Assembly (NCBI RefSeq): GCF_900116235.1 | Contig: NZ_FPAA01000003.1 | Coordinates: 1 to 64,000 of the forward strand | Reading direction: 5' to 3' | Length of the DNA stretch: 64,000 bases | Origin: Marininema halotolerans | GTDB taxonomy: Bacteria > Bacillota > Bacilli > Thermoactinomycetales > DSM-45169 | Part shown: in pieces, positions 7,666 through 15,421 of the stretch | How the letters are laid out: each line of letters starts with the position of its first letter | Position numbering within the stretch: the first letter of the stretch is position 1 | Made by a program: the position numbers and the translations under genes | Notes under the pieces: model-generated | What the model saw: the letters and a program-made list of their open reading frames with translations, nothing else | Told to the model about the DNA's origin: nothing | Database searches by the model: none

Positions 7666-7980
7666 GGATCCTCCATTTCCAAAGGTGAAGTCATTTCAGT
7701 AAAATGGTTTGATTAATGAGAAGAGATTGAACCTATCATATAGGGTTCGGTCGATGTTGCCAAGTGCCAAACCAAGCAAATGGCTTGATGGTAGGAAAGG
7801 GGTAGCGATATATTGTTGTGATGAAAGAAGATGTTTTGCCCTGATCGGATCAAGGGCGTTCTAATATGACACCTTTTCATGGCATGACTGGACGAAGGTG
7901 ATGTCTTCTCTTGAGTTCGGTTATAATGAGAAAGATTAGTCAGGAAATGTGTAGCCTTTTTATTTTATGGAGGGATCGTC
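7666..7980. other. Divergent intergenic region
   Basis: 315 bases between divergently transcribed genes. On the plus strand a TATAAT (7922-7927) about 50 bases before the ResA-like gene is a likely -10 box; no good -35 is seen. A 10-base inverted repeat-like stretch AACCTATCATATAGGGTT (7731-7748) is present; nothing else is recognisable. Confidence 0.4.
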
Positions 7981-8607
7981 ATGGGTCAGGGTGTGAAACG
8001 ATATAAAAATGTGATGATTGGCAGCTTGTTGGTGATTGCATTGGGGATCGCCTTATGGACAGGATTGCCAAAAGAGAAAAAGGGCATGAATTCTCAGCAA
8101 GCCAAGGCAGTCCATTCTTCTTCCACGAAGGAAGCAGAAAAAGGGAATGCGGAATCCCGTTTGTTTGGAGAGAATCAGCTAGTACGTGCATCGGAGGGGA
8201 AGCAACTGCCTAATATTACACTTGCGACGATGGACGGAAAGCATGCCAAACTGATCCCTGGCAAAAAACCAACGTTGATTAACCTTTGGGCAAGTTGGTG
8301 CCCCCCTTGTCAAGAAGAAATGCCTCATTTACAAAAGGCATATAATCAATATAACGATCAAATGAATTTTAGTATGGTGAATTTAACAAAGCTAGATTCG
8401 GTGAAGAAGGCGAAGGAATATCTAAAACAAGGGAACTATACCTTTCCTGTACTCTTGGACGAGCATGGAGATGTCGGTGAGGCACTGGAAGTGATTAATA
8501 TTCCACAAACCTATATTGTAGATAAAGATGGTGTGATTCTCTACCATATCAATGGTATGTTAAACAAGGAGCAGTTGAATTATCTATTAAAGAAAATTAC
8601 CTCGTGA
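7981..8607 (+). CDS. Membrane-anchored ResA/TlpA-type thiol-disulfide oxidoreductase
   Basis: A 208-residue protein with an N-terminal signal anchor (about residues 11-29), a 40-residue polar linker and a thioredoxin fold. Its active site WASWCPPC has cysteines at 107 and 110, and a cis-Pro region follows at INIPQTYIVD. The domain faces outside the membrane and would reduce or exchange disulfides in secreted proteins, with electrons from CcdA encoded immediately downstream. ATG 7981 follows GGAGGG at 6 bases. It is one of two such proteins flanking ccdA; this one has the longer linker and the CPPC site. Confidence 0.85.
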   Translation: MGQGVKRYKNVMIGSLLVIALGIALWTGLPKEKKGMNSQQAKAVHSSSTKEAEKGNAESRLFGENQLVRASEGKQLPNITLATMDGKHAKLIPGKKPTLINLWASWCPPCQEEMPHLQKAYNQYNDQMNFSMVNLTKLDSVKKAKEYLKQGNYTFPVLLDEHGDVGEALEVINIPQTYIVDKDGVILYHINGMLNKEQLNYLLKKITS

Positions 8608-8635
8608 TCAACGAGGTATGAGTGGAGGGATGTAA

Positions 8636-9349
8636 GTGGCAGATATTAATCTTGGCGTAGCATTTGGTGCAGGCATTCTCTCATTTATATCCCCTTGTTG
8701 TTTGCCTTTATATCCATCCTACTTATCCTACATAACAGGGGTATCCGTTAGTGAATTACAAGATGAAGAGCGATCATCCGCATTGAAACGAAGTACCATG
8801 TTTCATACTTTGTTTTTTATCCTGGGTTTTTCGCTTATTTTTTTCGCTCTCGGGTTTACTGCAAGTTGGTTGGGGGAGATTTTCACTCACTATCGAGAGT
8901 TAATAAGAATGCTCGGGGGCGTATTAATTGTCGCGATGGGACTTTTTTTGCTAGGAATCTTTCAACCGACATTCCTCATGCGATCAAAACGGTTAGAGGT
9001 AGGCGGACGGCGTTTTGGGTATCTTGGGTCTCTCTTGATCGGAATTGGTTTTGCAGCAGGATGGACACCATGTGTCGGTCCAATTTTAGTGGGAGTGTTA
9101 TCCTTAGCCGCAGCTCATCCAGCAGCAGGAGTGGGTTATATTAGCGCATACACCCTCGGGTTTGCAATTCCCTTTTTTGTCATGGCCTTCTTCATTGGAC
9201 GCACTCGTTGGATACTTAAGTATTCTGAACCTTTGATGAAAATCGGAGGAGCATTGATGATCCTCATGGGTGTGCTCCTTTATTTTGATCAAATGACAGT
9301 CATTACGATTTGGTTATCGGATCTCTTTGGAGGATTTCAAGGGTTTTAA
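8636..9349 (+). CDS. ccdA: CcdA, transmembrane thiol-disulfide carrier
   Basis: A 237-residue protein with six predicted membrane segments and the two conserved cysteine regions of the DsbD/CcdA family: FISPCCLPLYPSYL near residue 20 and GWTPCVGPIL near residue 145. It moves reducing equivalents from cytoplasmic thioredoxin across the membrane to ResA-type proteins for cytochrome c maturation or spore-coat and cortex functions. An extra Cys adjoins the first active Cys. GTG 8636 follows GGAGGG. It lies 28 bases after the first ResA-like gene, so the two are probably co-transcribed. No cytochrome c or ccsB/resBC genes are in the window. Confidence 0.92.
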   Translation: MADINLGVAFGAGILSFISPCCLPLYPSYLSYITGVSVSELQDEERSSALKRSTMFHTLFFILGFSLIFFALGFTASWLGEIFTHYRELIRMLGGVLIVAMGLFLLGIFQPTFLMRSKRLEVGGRRFGYLGSLLIGIGFAAGWTPCVGPILVGVLSLAAAHPAAGVGYISAYTLGFAIPFFVMAFFIGRTRWILKYSEPLMKIGGALMILMGVLLYFDQMTVITIWLSDLFGGFQGF

Positions 9350-9449
9350 AGGGGTTGAATTCTTTTCATTGCATGAACATCCCTTACCTAAGTAACAAGG
9401 GACTTATCCTATCCGAGTACATTATCGGGGACAAAGTAGGTGAATCATT

Positions 9450-9980
9450 ATGAACAAAAAGACACGATTTTGGGTGCGTCGGGTGGTGATGCTTACCTTA
9501 ATCGTTTTAATTGGGTATGCGTTGTGGCAGGGATTGGATACAGACAAGAAAAAGGCTCCTGAGGTGGGTGACAAAGCGCCAAACTTCACTTTGAAAACAC
9601 TGGATGGCAAAAAATTAACCTTAGATGATTTCCATGGGAAGCCAGTGCTTCTTAATTTTTGGGCAAGCTGGTGTAAGCCGTGTGAAGCAGAGATGCCAGC
9701 TATTCAGAAGGTGTATGAAAAGTATAAGGATCAAGGGTTTCAAGTCGTGGGGGTAAACATTGCTGAAACTGAAGTCGCTGTTTCAGGGTTTACAAGGGAG
9801 TTAGCTATCACCTTTCCCGTCGTACTGGATAGGGATCGGGTGGTCACCAAACGCTATGATGTTGGTCGGCTTCCAGCTACCTATCTCATCGATCGAAATG
9901 GGAAAATTATTCGTAAAATGAAGGGTCAGATGTTGGAGGAAGAAGTTGATGGCTATGCAAAGGAAGCCCTTTCCAAGTGA
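9450..9980 (+). CDS. resA: ResA-type thiol-disulfide oxidoreductase
   Basis: A 176-residue protein with a short basic N-terminus and a signal anchor (about residues 10-28). Its thioredoxin domain has the active site WASWCKPC with cysteines at 75 and 78, followed by a VGRLPATYLID cis-Pro loop. CEPC/CKPC with downstream EAEMP is typical of ResA, which reduces the haem-binding cysteines of apocytochrome c. ATG 9450 has only a weak ribosome site (AGTAGGTG). It starts 100 bases after ccdA and may have its own promoter. A hairpin at about 9960-9994 overlapping the stop could terminate it. Confidence 0.88.
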   Translation: MNKKTRFWVRRVVMLTLIVLIGYALWQGLDTDKKKAPEVGDKAPNFTLKTLDGKKLTLDDFHGKPVLLNFWASWCKPCEAEMPAIQKVYEKYKDQGFQVVGVNIAETEVAVSGFTRELAITFPVVLDRDRVVTKRYDVGRLPATYLIDRNGKIIRKMKGQMLEEEVDGYAKEALSK

Positions 9981-10057
9981 AGGGGTTTTCCTTTATTTTC
10001 GTGGTGAATCGGTCATGGTATCATTAGGGGAAGGTAAATTTCGAGGAGGCGAAAACG

Positions 10058-10384
10058 ATGTCTGAACAACCTTATACAAATAAGGAAGCGCGAGAATTGG
10101 GCGAATCCTATATGGAGAATAAAAAACGTTTTGTTTGGGTCGATGTTAGAACCGAGGAAGAGTTTGCAGAAGGTCATATACCAGAATCGATTCATATCCC
10201 TTTTGATGAGATGGAGGAACGACATTCGGAATTGGCAGGAGTGAAGGCGCAGGATATTATGTTGATTTGCCGGAGTGGTCGTCGCAGTGTGGTAGCTGCC
10301 CATATTCTAGCGGAGGAGGGCTTTCAAAACCTCTTTAACCTAAAAGGAGGCATGCTCGAATGGACGGGACCCACGGAGAAGTAA
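10058..10384 (+). CDS. Single-domain rhodanese-like sulfurtransferase
   Basis: A 108-residue rhodanese domain with the active loop CRSGRRS (Cys71), the WVDVRTEEEF and GHIPESIHIP strands and the C-terminal LKGGMLEW. Single-domain rhodaneses carry persulfide sulfur on the catalytic Cys. ATG 10058 follows CGAGGAGG at 8 bases. The end of the gene overlaps the start of the cysteine synthase by 25 bases, so the two are likely translated together. That pairing suggests a role in delivering or buffering sulfane sulfur around cysteine synthesis; this is inference. Confidence 0.88.
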   Translation: MSEQPYTNKEARELGESYMENKKRFVWVDVRTEEEFAEGHIPESIHIPFDEMEERHSELAGVKAQDIMLICRSGRRSVVAAHILAEEGFQNLFNLKGGMLEWTGPTEK

Positions 10385-11325
10385 CCGATTCCTCGGATTT
10401 GCAAAAACCACATAGAGCAACATGGATTACCGATCTAGTGGGGCGAACCCCCCTTGTGCGATTGAATCGATTAACACAGGAGCAGGATGCAACCGTTTTT
10501 GTGAAGCTGGAGTCCTTTAATCCAGGGGGGAGTGTAAAGGATCGCACTGCCCTAAATATGATTGAATGGGCAGAACGAGAAGGGCACTTAAAACCTGGTT
10601 ATACGATCATCGAGCCGACAAGTGGTAATACAGGAATTGGTCTTGCTCTGGTGGGTGCTACGCGAGGATATCGTACCATGTTGGTCATGCCAGATACCAT
10701 GAGTGGCGAGCGAATCAATATTTTAAAAGCGTATGGTGCAGAGGTGATTCTTTCACCGGGTGGAGAGAGAATGCCTGGTGCGATCCGTAAAGCGGAAGAG
10801 ATGTTGGCATCCATGCCAAATAGCTTTATGCCCCTTCAATTTGAAAATCTGGCGAATCCCGATGTCCATCGTCGAACAACGGCACAGGAAATTCTTACTC
10901 AGATGGACAGTGACCTGGATGCTTTTGTTGCCACTGCAGGCACTGGCGGAACGATTACTGGGACAGGAGAGGTACTAAAAGCTCATAACCCCAGTATGTT
11001 TGTTGCTGTTGTCGAGCCAGAGGCTTCGCCTGTATTAGCCGGTGGAAAACCTGGAACGCATAAAATTCCAGGTACCAGTCCAGGGTTTATTCCAGCGATT
11101 TTAAATCAAGGCGTATATGACGAAATTTTTCACGTGAAGGATGAGGATGCGGCCGAAACAGCAAGGCAAATGGCGAGAAAAGAAGGGATTTTAGTGGGGC
11201 CTTCCTCAGGTGCATCGATTTGGACGGCGCTTCAAATCGCCCGTCGTTTAGGCAAGGGTAAACGCGTGGTTTGTATTGCTCCAGATACCGGAGAACGATA
11301 TCTTAGCACGGATTTATTTACGTGA
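10360..11325 (+). CDS. cysK: Cysteine synthase (O-acetylserine sulfhydrylase)
   Basis: A 321-residue PLP enzyme making cysteine from O-acetylserine and sulfide (or thiosulfate in CysM types). The PLP lysine is Lys60 in NPGGSVKDR. The substrate loop is PTSGNTG, the phosphate-binding loop is TAGTGGTITGTG, and PSSGAS closes the cofactor site. The N-terminus carries about 20 extra residues (HGEVTDSSDLQKP) before the usual ITDLVGRTPLV start. ATG 10360 sits inside the rhodanese gene, 9 bases after AAAGGAGG, which indicates translational coupling. CysK and CysM cannot be told apart with certainty here. Confidence 0.9.
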   Translation: MDGTHGEVTDSSDLQKPHRATWITDLVGRTPLVRLNRLTQEQDATVFVKLESFNPGGSVKDRTALNMIEWAEREGHLKPGYTIIEPTSGNTGIGLALVGATRGYRTMLVMPDTMSGERINILKAYGAEVILSPGGERMPGAIRKAEEMLASMPNSFMPLQFENLANPDVHRRTTAQEILTQMDSDLDAFVATAGTGGTITGTGEVLKAHNPSMFVAVVEPEASPVLAGGKPGTHKIPGTSPGFIPAILNQGVYDEIFHVKDEDAAETARQMARKEGILVGPSSGASIWTALQIARRLGKGKRVVCIAPDTGERYLSTDLFT

Positions 11326-11341
11326 GATTGAGGCGAGGCTG

Positions 11342-12466
11342 TTGGGTGATGAGCTAGTGGAGGCAATTACAGCTGAAGTGATGGATTCCGTAGATCATCG
11401 AATCCCCTTTGCTCGTTTTATGGAACGAGCACTCTATCACCCTGAGCAGGGTTATTATCAGAGGGATCGACAGAAGATAGGGCGTGAGGGGGATTTTTAC
11501 ACCAGTACGCAAGTGGGAGATCTATTTGGAATTGCCATTGGGCGAGGATTGAATATCCTTGCACAAAATTTCCCCCTCGACCAGCCCTGGTCGGTGATCG
11601 AGGTTGGTGGTGGAGATGGCCGATTGATGGAGGGTGTCGTCCAGGTGTTAGCACGAAAAGAGAAGGTAGCTCAACCGAGGATCTGGATGATTGAGAGCAG
11701 TCCTTATCACCGGCGTCTCCAGCGAGAACGGCTATCAGAGGCTCCTTTATCGGTTAAGTGGGTCTCCAAAATTGAGGAGATCCCTCAATACCCTACCATC
11801 GTTCTTAGCAATGAGTTAATCGATGCCTTGCCATTTCATCGATTACGTTGGCGAAATGGAGACTGGCGTGAAATTTGGGTGAGTGTGGATCAAGAACGCT
11901 CTCGTTTTGTTGAGGTAGAAGGTCCTGTTTCCGAGGAACAGATCCACCATATGGCCAAGGAAAAAGAAAGAATCCGCCTTCCTGAAGAAGGGGATGAGAT
12001 CGAAATTTCGTTGTCCGGTCGAACCTGGATACAAAACGTGGGGAGTTGGTTACACCAAGGGTTTATCCTTACCATTGATTATGGGGGGATCGATGAAGAG
12101 ATCCGTGAGTTAAGTCGAGGTACCGGAACTACGAGAGGCTTTCAAAAGCATCGTATTGTTGAGGATATCCTTGCTTCTCCTGGTGAAATCGACCTCACTG
12201 CTAATGTATCCTTTACGTCCTTACAAACGTGGGGGGAAGAAGTGGGTCTCCGATCTTATTGGTATGGGAGTCAATCCCACTATTTATTAGAAACAGGAAT
12301 CCTCGATGAGGTTTCATTTGGGCAGGATACAGATCCTTTTAGCAACGAAGCGAAGCGTCGCCGTGCTTTTAGGCAGCTGGCTTTACCTGGGGGAATGGGG
12401 GATTCCTATCGTGTTCTTATCCAAGCGAAGGGGATTCAATCGAAGGATGTATCGGTTCGCAGGTAG
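11342..12466 (+). CDS. MidA/NDUFAF7-type SAM-dependent methyltransferase (COG1565)
   Basis: About 374 residues. The family signature PFARFMERALYHPEQGYY is near the N-terminus, followed by GDFYTST, the SAM-binding WSVIEVGGGDGRLM, VLSNELIDALPFHR and ILTIDYGG. The mitochondrial relative NDUFAF7 methylates an arginine in complex I; the bacterial targets are unknown. The start is uncertain. The frame is open from 11276 inside cysK; TTG 11342 (near GAGGCGAGG) gives the usual length, and ATG 11381 is another option. It follows cysK closely and ends at a strong bidirectional terminator. Confidence 0.75.
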   Translation: MGDELVEAITAEVMDSVDHRIPFARFMERALYHPEQGYYQRDRQKIGREGDFYTSTQVGDLFGIAIGRGLNILAQNFPLDQPWSVIEVGGGDGRLMEGVVQVLARKEKVAQPRIWMIESSPYHRRLQRERLSEAPLSVKWVSKIEEIPQYPTIVLSNELIDALPFHRLRWRNGDWREIWVSVDQERSRFVEVEGPVSEEQIHHMAKEKERIRLPEEGDEIEISLSGRTWIQNVGSWLHQGFILTIDYGGIDEEIRELSRGTGTTRGFQKHRIVEDILASPGEIDLTANVSFTSLQTWGEEVGLRSYWYGSQSHYLLETGILDEVSFGQDTDPFSNEAKRRRAFRQLALPGGMGDSYRVLIQAKGIQSKDVSVRR

Positions 12467-12504
12467 GTGTCAATCGAAGCGTAATCCCTTCAATGAGCGA
12501 GATT

Positions 12505-12544
12505 CATGAAAGAAGCTCCTCGTAAACGAGGAGCTTCTTTCATG
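12505..12544. terminator. Bidirectional terminator
   Basis: A perfect 18-bp stem (12505-12522 with 12527-12544) with a TAAA loop lies between the methyltransferase gene and the convergent DUF2626 gene. A TTT run falls within the distal arm. Confidence 0.8.
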
Positions 12545-12554
12545 GAAAACGCTT

Positions 12555-12782
12555 TCAACCTACTTGGAAAAAAGACCAGTAGACGATTCCAATAAAGGCC
12601 AGTACCATATAGCTACCAAACATGAGCATATAAGTACGTTCCGTGTAGCGCATATAGCCCAACACGATAAAAAGTGCAGCCTGGAAGAAGAAGAGGCCAG
12701 CAATGATGTTCATGTGACCGGCCATAAACATCAGGCCTATAACAATGCACCAGAAACCTAAAACACGAAACATGCGGTCCAT
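12555..12782 (-). CDS. yqgY: DUF2626 (YqgY-like) small membrane protein
   Basis: A 75-residue protein with two or three membrane segments. It begins MDRMFRVLGFWCIVIG and has YMRYTERTYMLMFGSYM in the middle, which matches the DUF2626 family typified by B. subtilis YqgY. Its function is unknown. ATG 12782 is preceded on the minus strand by AAAGGAG at about 8 bases. In B. subtilis yqgY neighbours the YqgX hydrolase; here a YqgX-like gene lies 6 kb away. A lone hairpin-with-T-run (ATCCTC/GAGGAT, 12848-12873) lies upstream. Confidence 0.75.
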   Translation of the reverse strand: MDRMFRVLGFWCIVIGLMFMAGHMNIIAGLFFFQAALFIVLGYMRYTERTYMLMFGSYMVLAFIGIVYWSFFQVG

Positions 12783-12978
12783 GTACAGCCCACTCCTTTA
12801 AGCCAACATTATCAGTGGTTATTACGTTAAAGCCGAAGTGCATGCGTATCCTCCATCATGAATGAGGATTTTTGCTCTGCGCGTCAACAAACATTATAAC
12901 CTTCTGAATTTGTCTGTTCAAGCATTTGTAGTTTGTGTCAATAACGGATCAAGAATTCCAAGGATGGGAGAATAATCG

Positions 12979-13755
12979 ATGAAGACGCTCCAGGTATGGA
13001 AACAGAATGAGGTGGGCTGGGTTCAATTTTATCGCCCCCATGTACGAAATGCAGTCAATCAACGGATGATGGACGAGTTAGAAAGCCATTTAGATATCGT
13101 AAAAGCGGATAACGAAGTGAAGGTTCTTGTGTTCACTGGAGATGAGCAAACTTTTGTGTCAGGAGGAGACCTAGAGGAATTTCATCGTTTGACGAAGGAA
13201 GAGGAAGTTTTCCCAGTGATGCATCGAATGGGGCAATTATTGGAACGAGTCAGAAATATAGGGAAGCCGACAATTGCTGCGATAGGGGGGGTAGCTGTTG
13301 GAGGTGGTTGTGAAATTGCTGCCAGTTGTGATTTTCGACTGGCAGCAGAGGGTACAACCCTTGGGTTTATTCAATCCACATTGGGAATTACGCCAGGGTG
13401 GGGGGGTGGTACTCGTTTACTTGAGGAGTTGCCACGGAGTCAAGCCTTGTTTTTATTATTGAGTGGCAAGCGAGTAAAAGCATCCCAGCTTTATGAGTGG
13501 GGTTGGCTTCATGCTTTATATCCCCAGGATGAATTTATCAAGGGAGTACAAGATTTTGCTGAAAGCGTTGCACAAGCCCCACTTCCTACAATTCAGGCGC
13601 TGATCTCCCTTGCAAACGACAGCAGAAATGGTGTCAGTCGCGATCAGCTCATTCGGGATGAAGCACGTCACTGTGCGAAACTGTGGGAATCGGATGAGCA
13701 TCATCAAGCAGTCGAAGCATTTTTGACAAGAACGCGAGGAAGAAAAAATTCATAG
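12979..13755 (+). CDS. Crotonase-fold (enoyl-CoA hydratase/isomerase) protein, one catalytic Glu missing
   Basis: A 258-residue crotonase. The CoA-binding VSGGDLEEF and the oxyanion loop GGVAVGGGCEIAASCDF are present, including the first catalytic Glu. At the place of the second glutamate (the E of TETSLGIIPG in the 17927 paralogue) the sequence is IQSTLGITPG, so Gln replaces Glu. A standard hydratase needs both, so this may be an isomerase, a thioesterase-like or other CoA enzyme. ATG 12979 follows a modest GGGAG site. It is monocistronic, ended by the 13775 terminator, and lies apart from the leucine module at 15.4 kb. Confidence 0.75.
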   Translation: MKTLQVWKQNEVGWVQFYRPHVRNAVNQRMMDELESHLDIVKADNEVKVLVFTGDEQTFVSGGDLEEFHRLTKEEEVFPVMHRMGQLLERVRNIGKPTIAAIGGVAVGGGCEIAASCDFRLAAEGTTLGFIQSTLGITPGWGGGTRLLEELPRSQALFLLLSGKRVKASQLYEWGWLHALYPQDEFIKGVQDFAESVAQAPLPTIQALISLANDSRNGVSRDQLIRDEARHCAKLWESDEHHQAVEAFLTRTRGRKNS

Positions 13756-13774
13756 GTTGTCAATTATTCAATAG

Positions 13775-13797
13775 GGACGGTAGACACCGTCCTTTTT
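13775..13797 (+). terminator. Rho-independent terminator
   Basis: A 7-bp stem (GGACGGT/ACCGTCC) with a 4-base loop is followed by five T. It ends the crotonase gene. Confidence 0.7.
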
Positions 13798-13952
13798 CTT
13801 ATGGATGAGCGGCTTACGTATAGGAGAAACCGGTTTCGGATATAAAAATACTAGTTACATATACTACGATTTATACCAAATGCATACAGATAGAACAACT
13901 GGACGTCTGTGGATGCTTACGGTGTGAACAAGGATTGGAGGTAATGACGCTC

Positions 13953-14576
13953 ATGGCTGTGAAAAGGCAGGATGCATGGACCCCAGAAGATGATATGGTG
14001 TTGGCGGAAGTGACTCTACGACATGTTCGAGAAGGTAGTACTCAGTTAAATGCGTTTGAAGAAGTTGCCGAAAAATTGGGCAGAACACCAGCAGCATGTG
14101 GATTTCGATGGAATAGCCTTGTTCGAAAAAAGTATGAAGCAGCCCTTCAAATAGCAAAATCCCAGCGGCAACAACGGAATCAAGAGCGAACGGTGCATAC
14201 GCGAAATCGGTTGGTGACAGATGGGTTTCAGGTACAGAATGATCGCAGTAGTTCCCTAGACTCGATTATCCGTTATTTACGACAACACAAATCGGAAGTC
14301 CTTGAGATGAGAAAACGACAGCAGGATCTTGAAAAAGAAATCGAAGATCAGGAAAAAGAAATTGAAAAATTATCCCGTGAAAATGAGGATATGAAAGGTC
14401 GATTAGATCTTGTTCAAACGGATTACCGGGTGGTGAATGATGATTATAAAGCATTGATTCAAATTATGGATCGTGCCCGTAAGTTGGCCATTCTTGATGA
14501 AGAAGACGAGAATGCGATGAAAACCCGCTTTCGGATGGAAGCGAATGGAAACCTAGAGCGTGTTGATAAAGGATGA
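13953..14576 (+). CDS. ylbO: RsfA-family prespore transcription regulator (YlbO-like)
   Basis: A 207-residue protein. Residues 5-60 form a Myb/SANT-like DNA-binding domain ([11 protein letters not shown] ... [15 protein letters not shown]). A charged linker and a strong coiled coil (about 110-170, rich in EKEIE repeats) follow. This is the layout of RsfA/YlbO, regulators acting in the forespore or mother cell during sporulation. It sits next to ylbP, as in B. subtilis, which supports YlbO. ATG 13953 is 10 bases after GGAGGT; ATG 13944 is too close to that site. Terminators flank it on both sides, so it is a single-gene unit. Confidence 0.85.
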   Translation: MAVKRQDAWTPEDDMVLAEVTLRHVREGSTQLNAFEEVAEKLGRTPAACGFRWNSLVRKKYEAALQIAKSQRQQRNQERTVHTRNRLVTDGFQVQNDRSSSLDSIIRYLRQHKSEVLEMRKRQQDLEKEIEDQEKEIEKLSRENEDMKGRLDLVQTDYRVVNDDYKALIQIMDRARKLAILDEEDENAMKTRFRMEANGNLERVDKG

Positions 14577-14577
14577 T

Positions 14578-14611
14578 AAACAAAAACCCCCGATGGAGGG
14601 GGCTTTTGTTT
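14578..14611. terminator. Bidirectional terminator
   Basis: A CCCCC/GGGGG stem extended by A-rich and T-rich arms (AACAAAA with TTTTGTT) lies between ylbO and the convergent ylbP. Confidence 0.75.
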
Positions 14612-14622
14612 GGAAACCAGGA

Positions 14623-15102
14623 TCATTCGGATTCTTGTAGGGTTACTCCAGAGGGAAGCCAAACGAAGGGGTTCTCCCCGCGATCGCGTACTGGATCATA
14701 ATTGACCGGTTGAAAACCCATTTTCAACCAAAATTCATTGGATCGACAACGGGCATTCGTCTTAATCGGCAGACGAAGGCTTTTCGCGTGTTCAACAAGA
14801 AGTGTTCCGAGGTTTAATTCACGATATTGTGGCAGCACTTCTAATTTCCAGAGTTCAAAGTAGTCCTGGGGAGGATTAAAAAAGCGATCGTATTTTGCAT
14901 CGATGCGATACAGACTAATTCGGGCAATCAACTTCCCTTGATCGTAGATCCCATAAAAGGGAGAGTTGCTGTTATTTTCAACAATATTGTCTTGGAGGTC
15001 TTCTAGCATGGACAATTCCTGCAGACCATATTCGCGAAATTTTTGAAACTCTTCCAATGTCTTATAGTTAATTTTTAATCGTTCAACATGGTATTCGCTC
15101 AA
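14623..15102 (-). CDS. ylbP: YlbP-like GNAT N-acetyltransferase
   Basis: A 159-residue GNAT protein very like B. subtilis YlbP. It reads VERLKINYKTLEEFQKF and then LQELSMLEDL, NSPFYGIYD, a DYFELWKLEVLPQYR acetyl-CoA strand, GTLLVEHAKS and a C-terminal RGENPFVW. Its substrate is unknown. The start is TTG 15102 on the minus strand, 8 bases after AAGGAG, which gives the family length; the frame stays open to 15210, but that extension crosses the promoter. A TATAAT (complement of 15140-15145) is the likely -10 box. Confidence 0.85.
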   Translation of the reverse strand: MSEYHVERLKINYKTLEEFQKFREYGLQELSMLEDLQDNIVENNSNSPFYGIYDQGKLIARISLYRIDAKYDRFFNPPQDYFELWKLEVLPQYRELNLGTLLVEHAKSLRLPIKTNARCRSNEFWLKMGFQPVNYDPVRDRGENPFVWLPSGVTLQESE

Positions 15103-15421
15103 GGTTTTAACTCCTTTCTTCTCACTATCACTTGTCTCTATTATACATGATGGAGATCGCTTTGAAGAGGGTGCGATTTTTTGATAAGCATATGGGGAAA
15201 GGGTTTCCATGCAATGATTAAATACTATTCGTTAGTCTAACCGTGTGATCGTTGTGATAAAAATTATCCGATGAGAAGGGATTGGCCCGGAAATTGTCGA
15301 AAGGTTGTTTTGGATCTCAGCGTTCTAGTGATTCAAAGGACGGGATCTCTTTCTATGTCCGGGTACTTTTTACCGGATGCAACTGGGTGACAGTGAGGAG
15401 AGACAGGAAGGGAGTCTGAAT
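15103..15421. other. Divergent intergenic region ylbP / leucine-degradation module
   Basis: 319 bases. The ylbP side holds its ribosome site and a TATAAT (15140-15145, minus strand). The plus side ends in GGAAGGGAG before the biotin carboxylase. A small TCCGG...CCGGA inverted repeat (about 15358-15377) lies just upstream. I find no sigma-E type promoter that I trust, although the matching B. subtilis genes are made in the mother cell. Confidence 0.35.

Noticed and set aside
12543-12557. Sequence resembling a catabolite-responsive element (TGGAAAACGCTTTCA)
   Set aside because: It lies at the convergent end of two genes next to a terminator, far from any promoter, and misses one consensus base; probably chance.
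12848-12873. Hairpin with a T run on the plus strand
   Set aside because: No plus-strand gene ends here; the preceding gene is already closed by the 12505 terminator. Kept only as a note in the neighbouring gene.
15358-15377. TCCGG/CCGGA inverted repeat before the biotin carboxylase gene
   Set aside because: Arms are only five bases and the loop is A/T-rich; not enough to call an operator.
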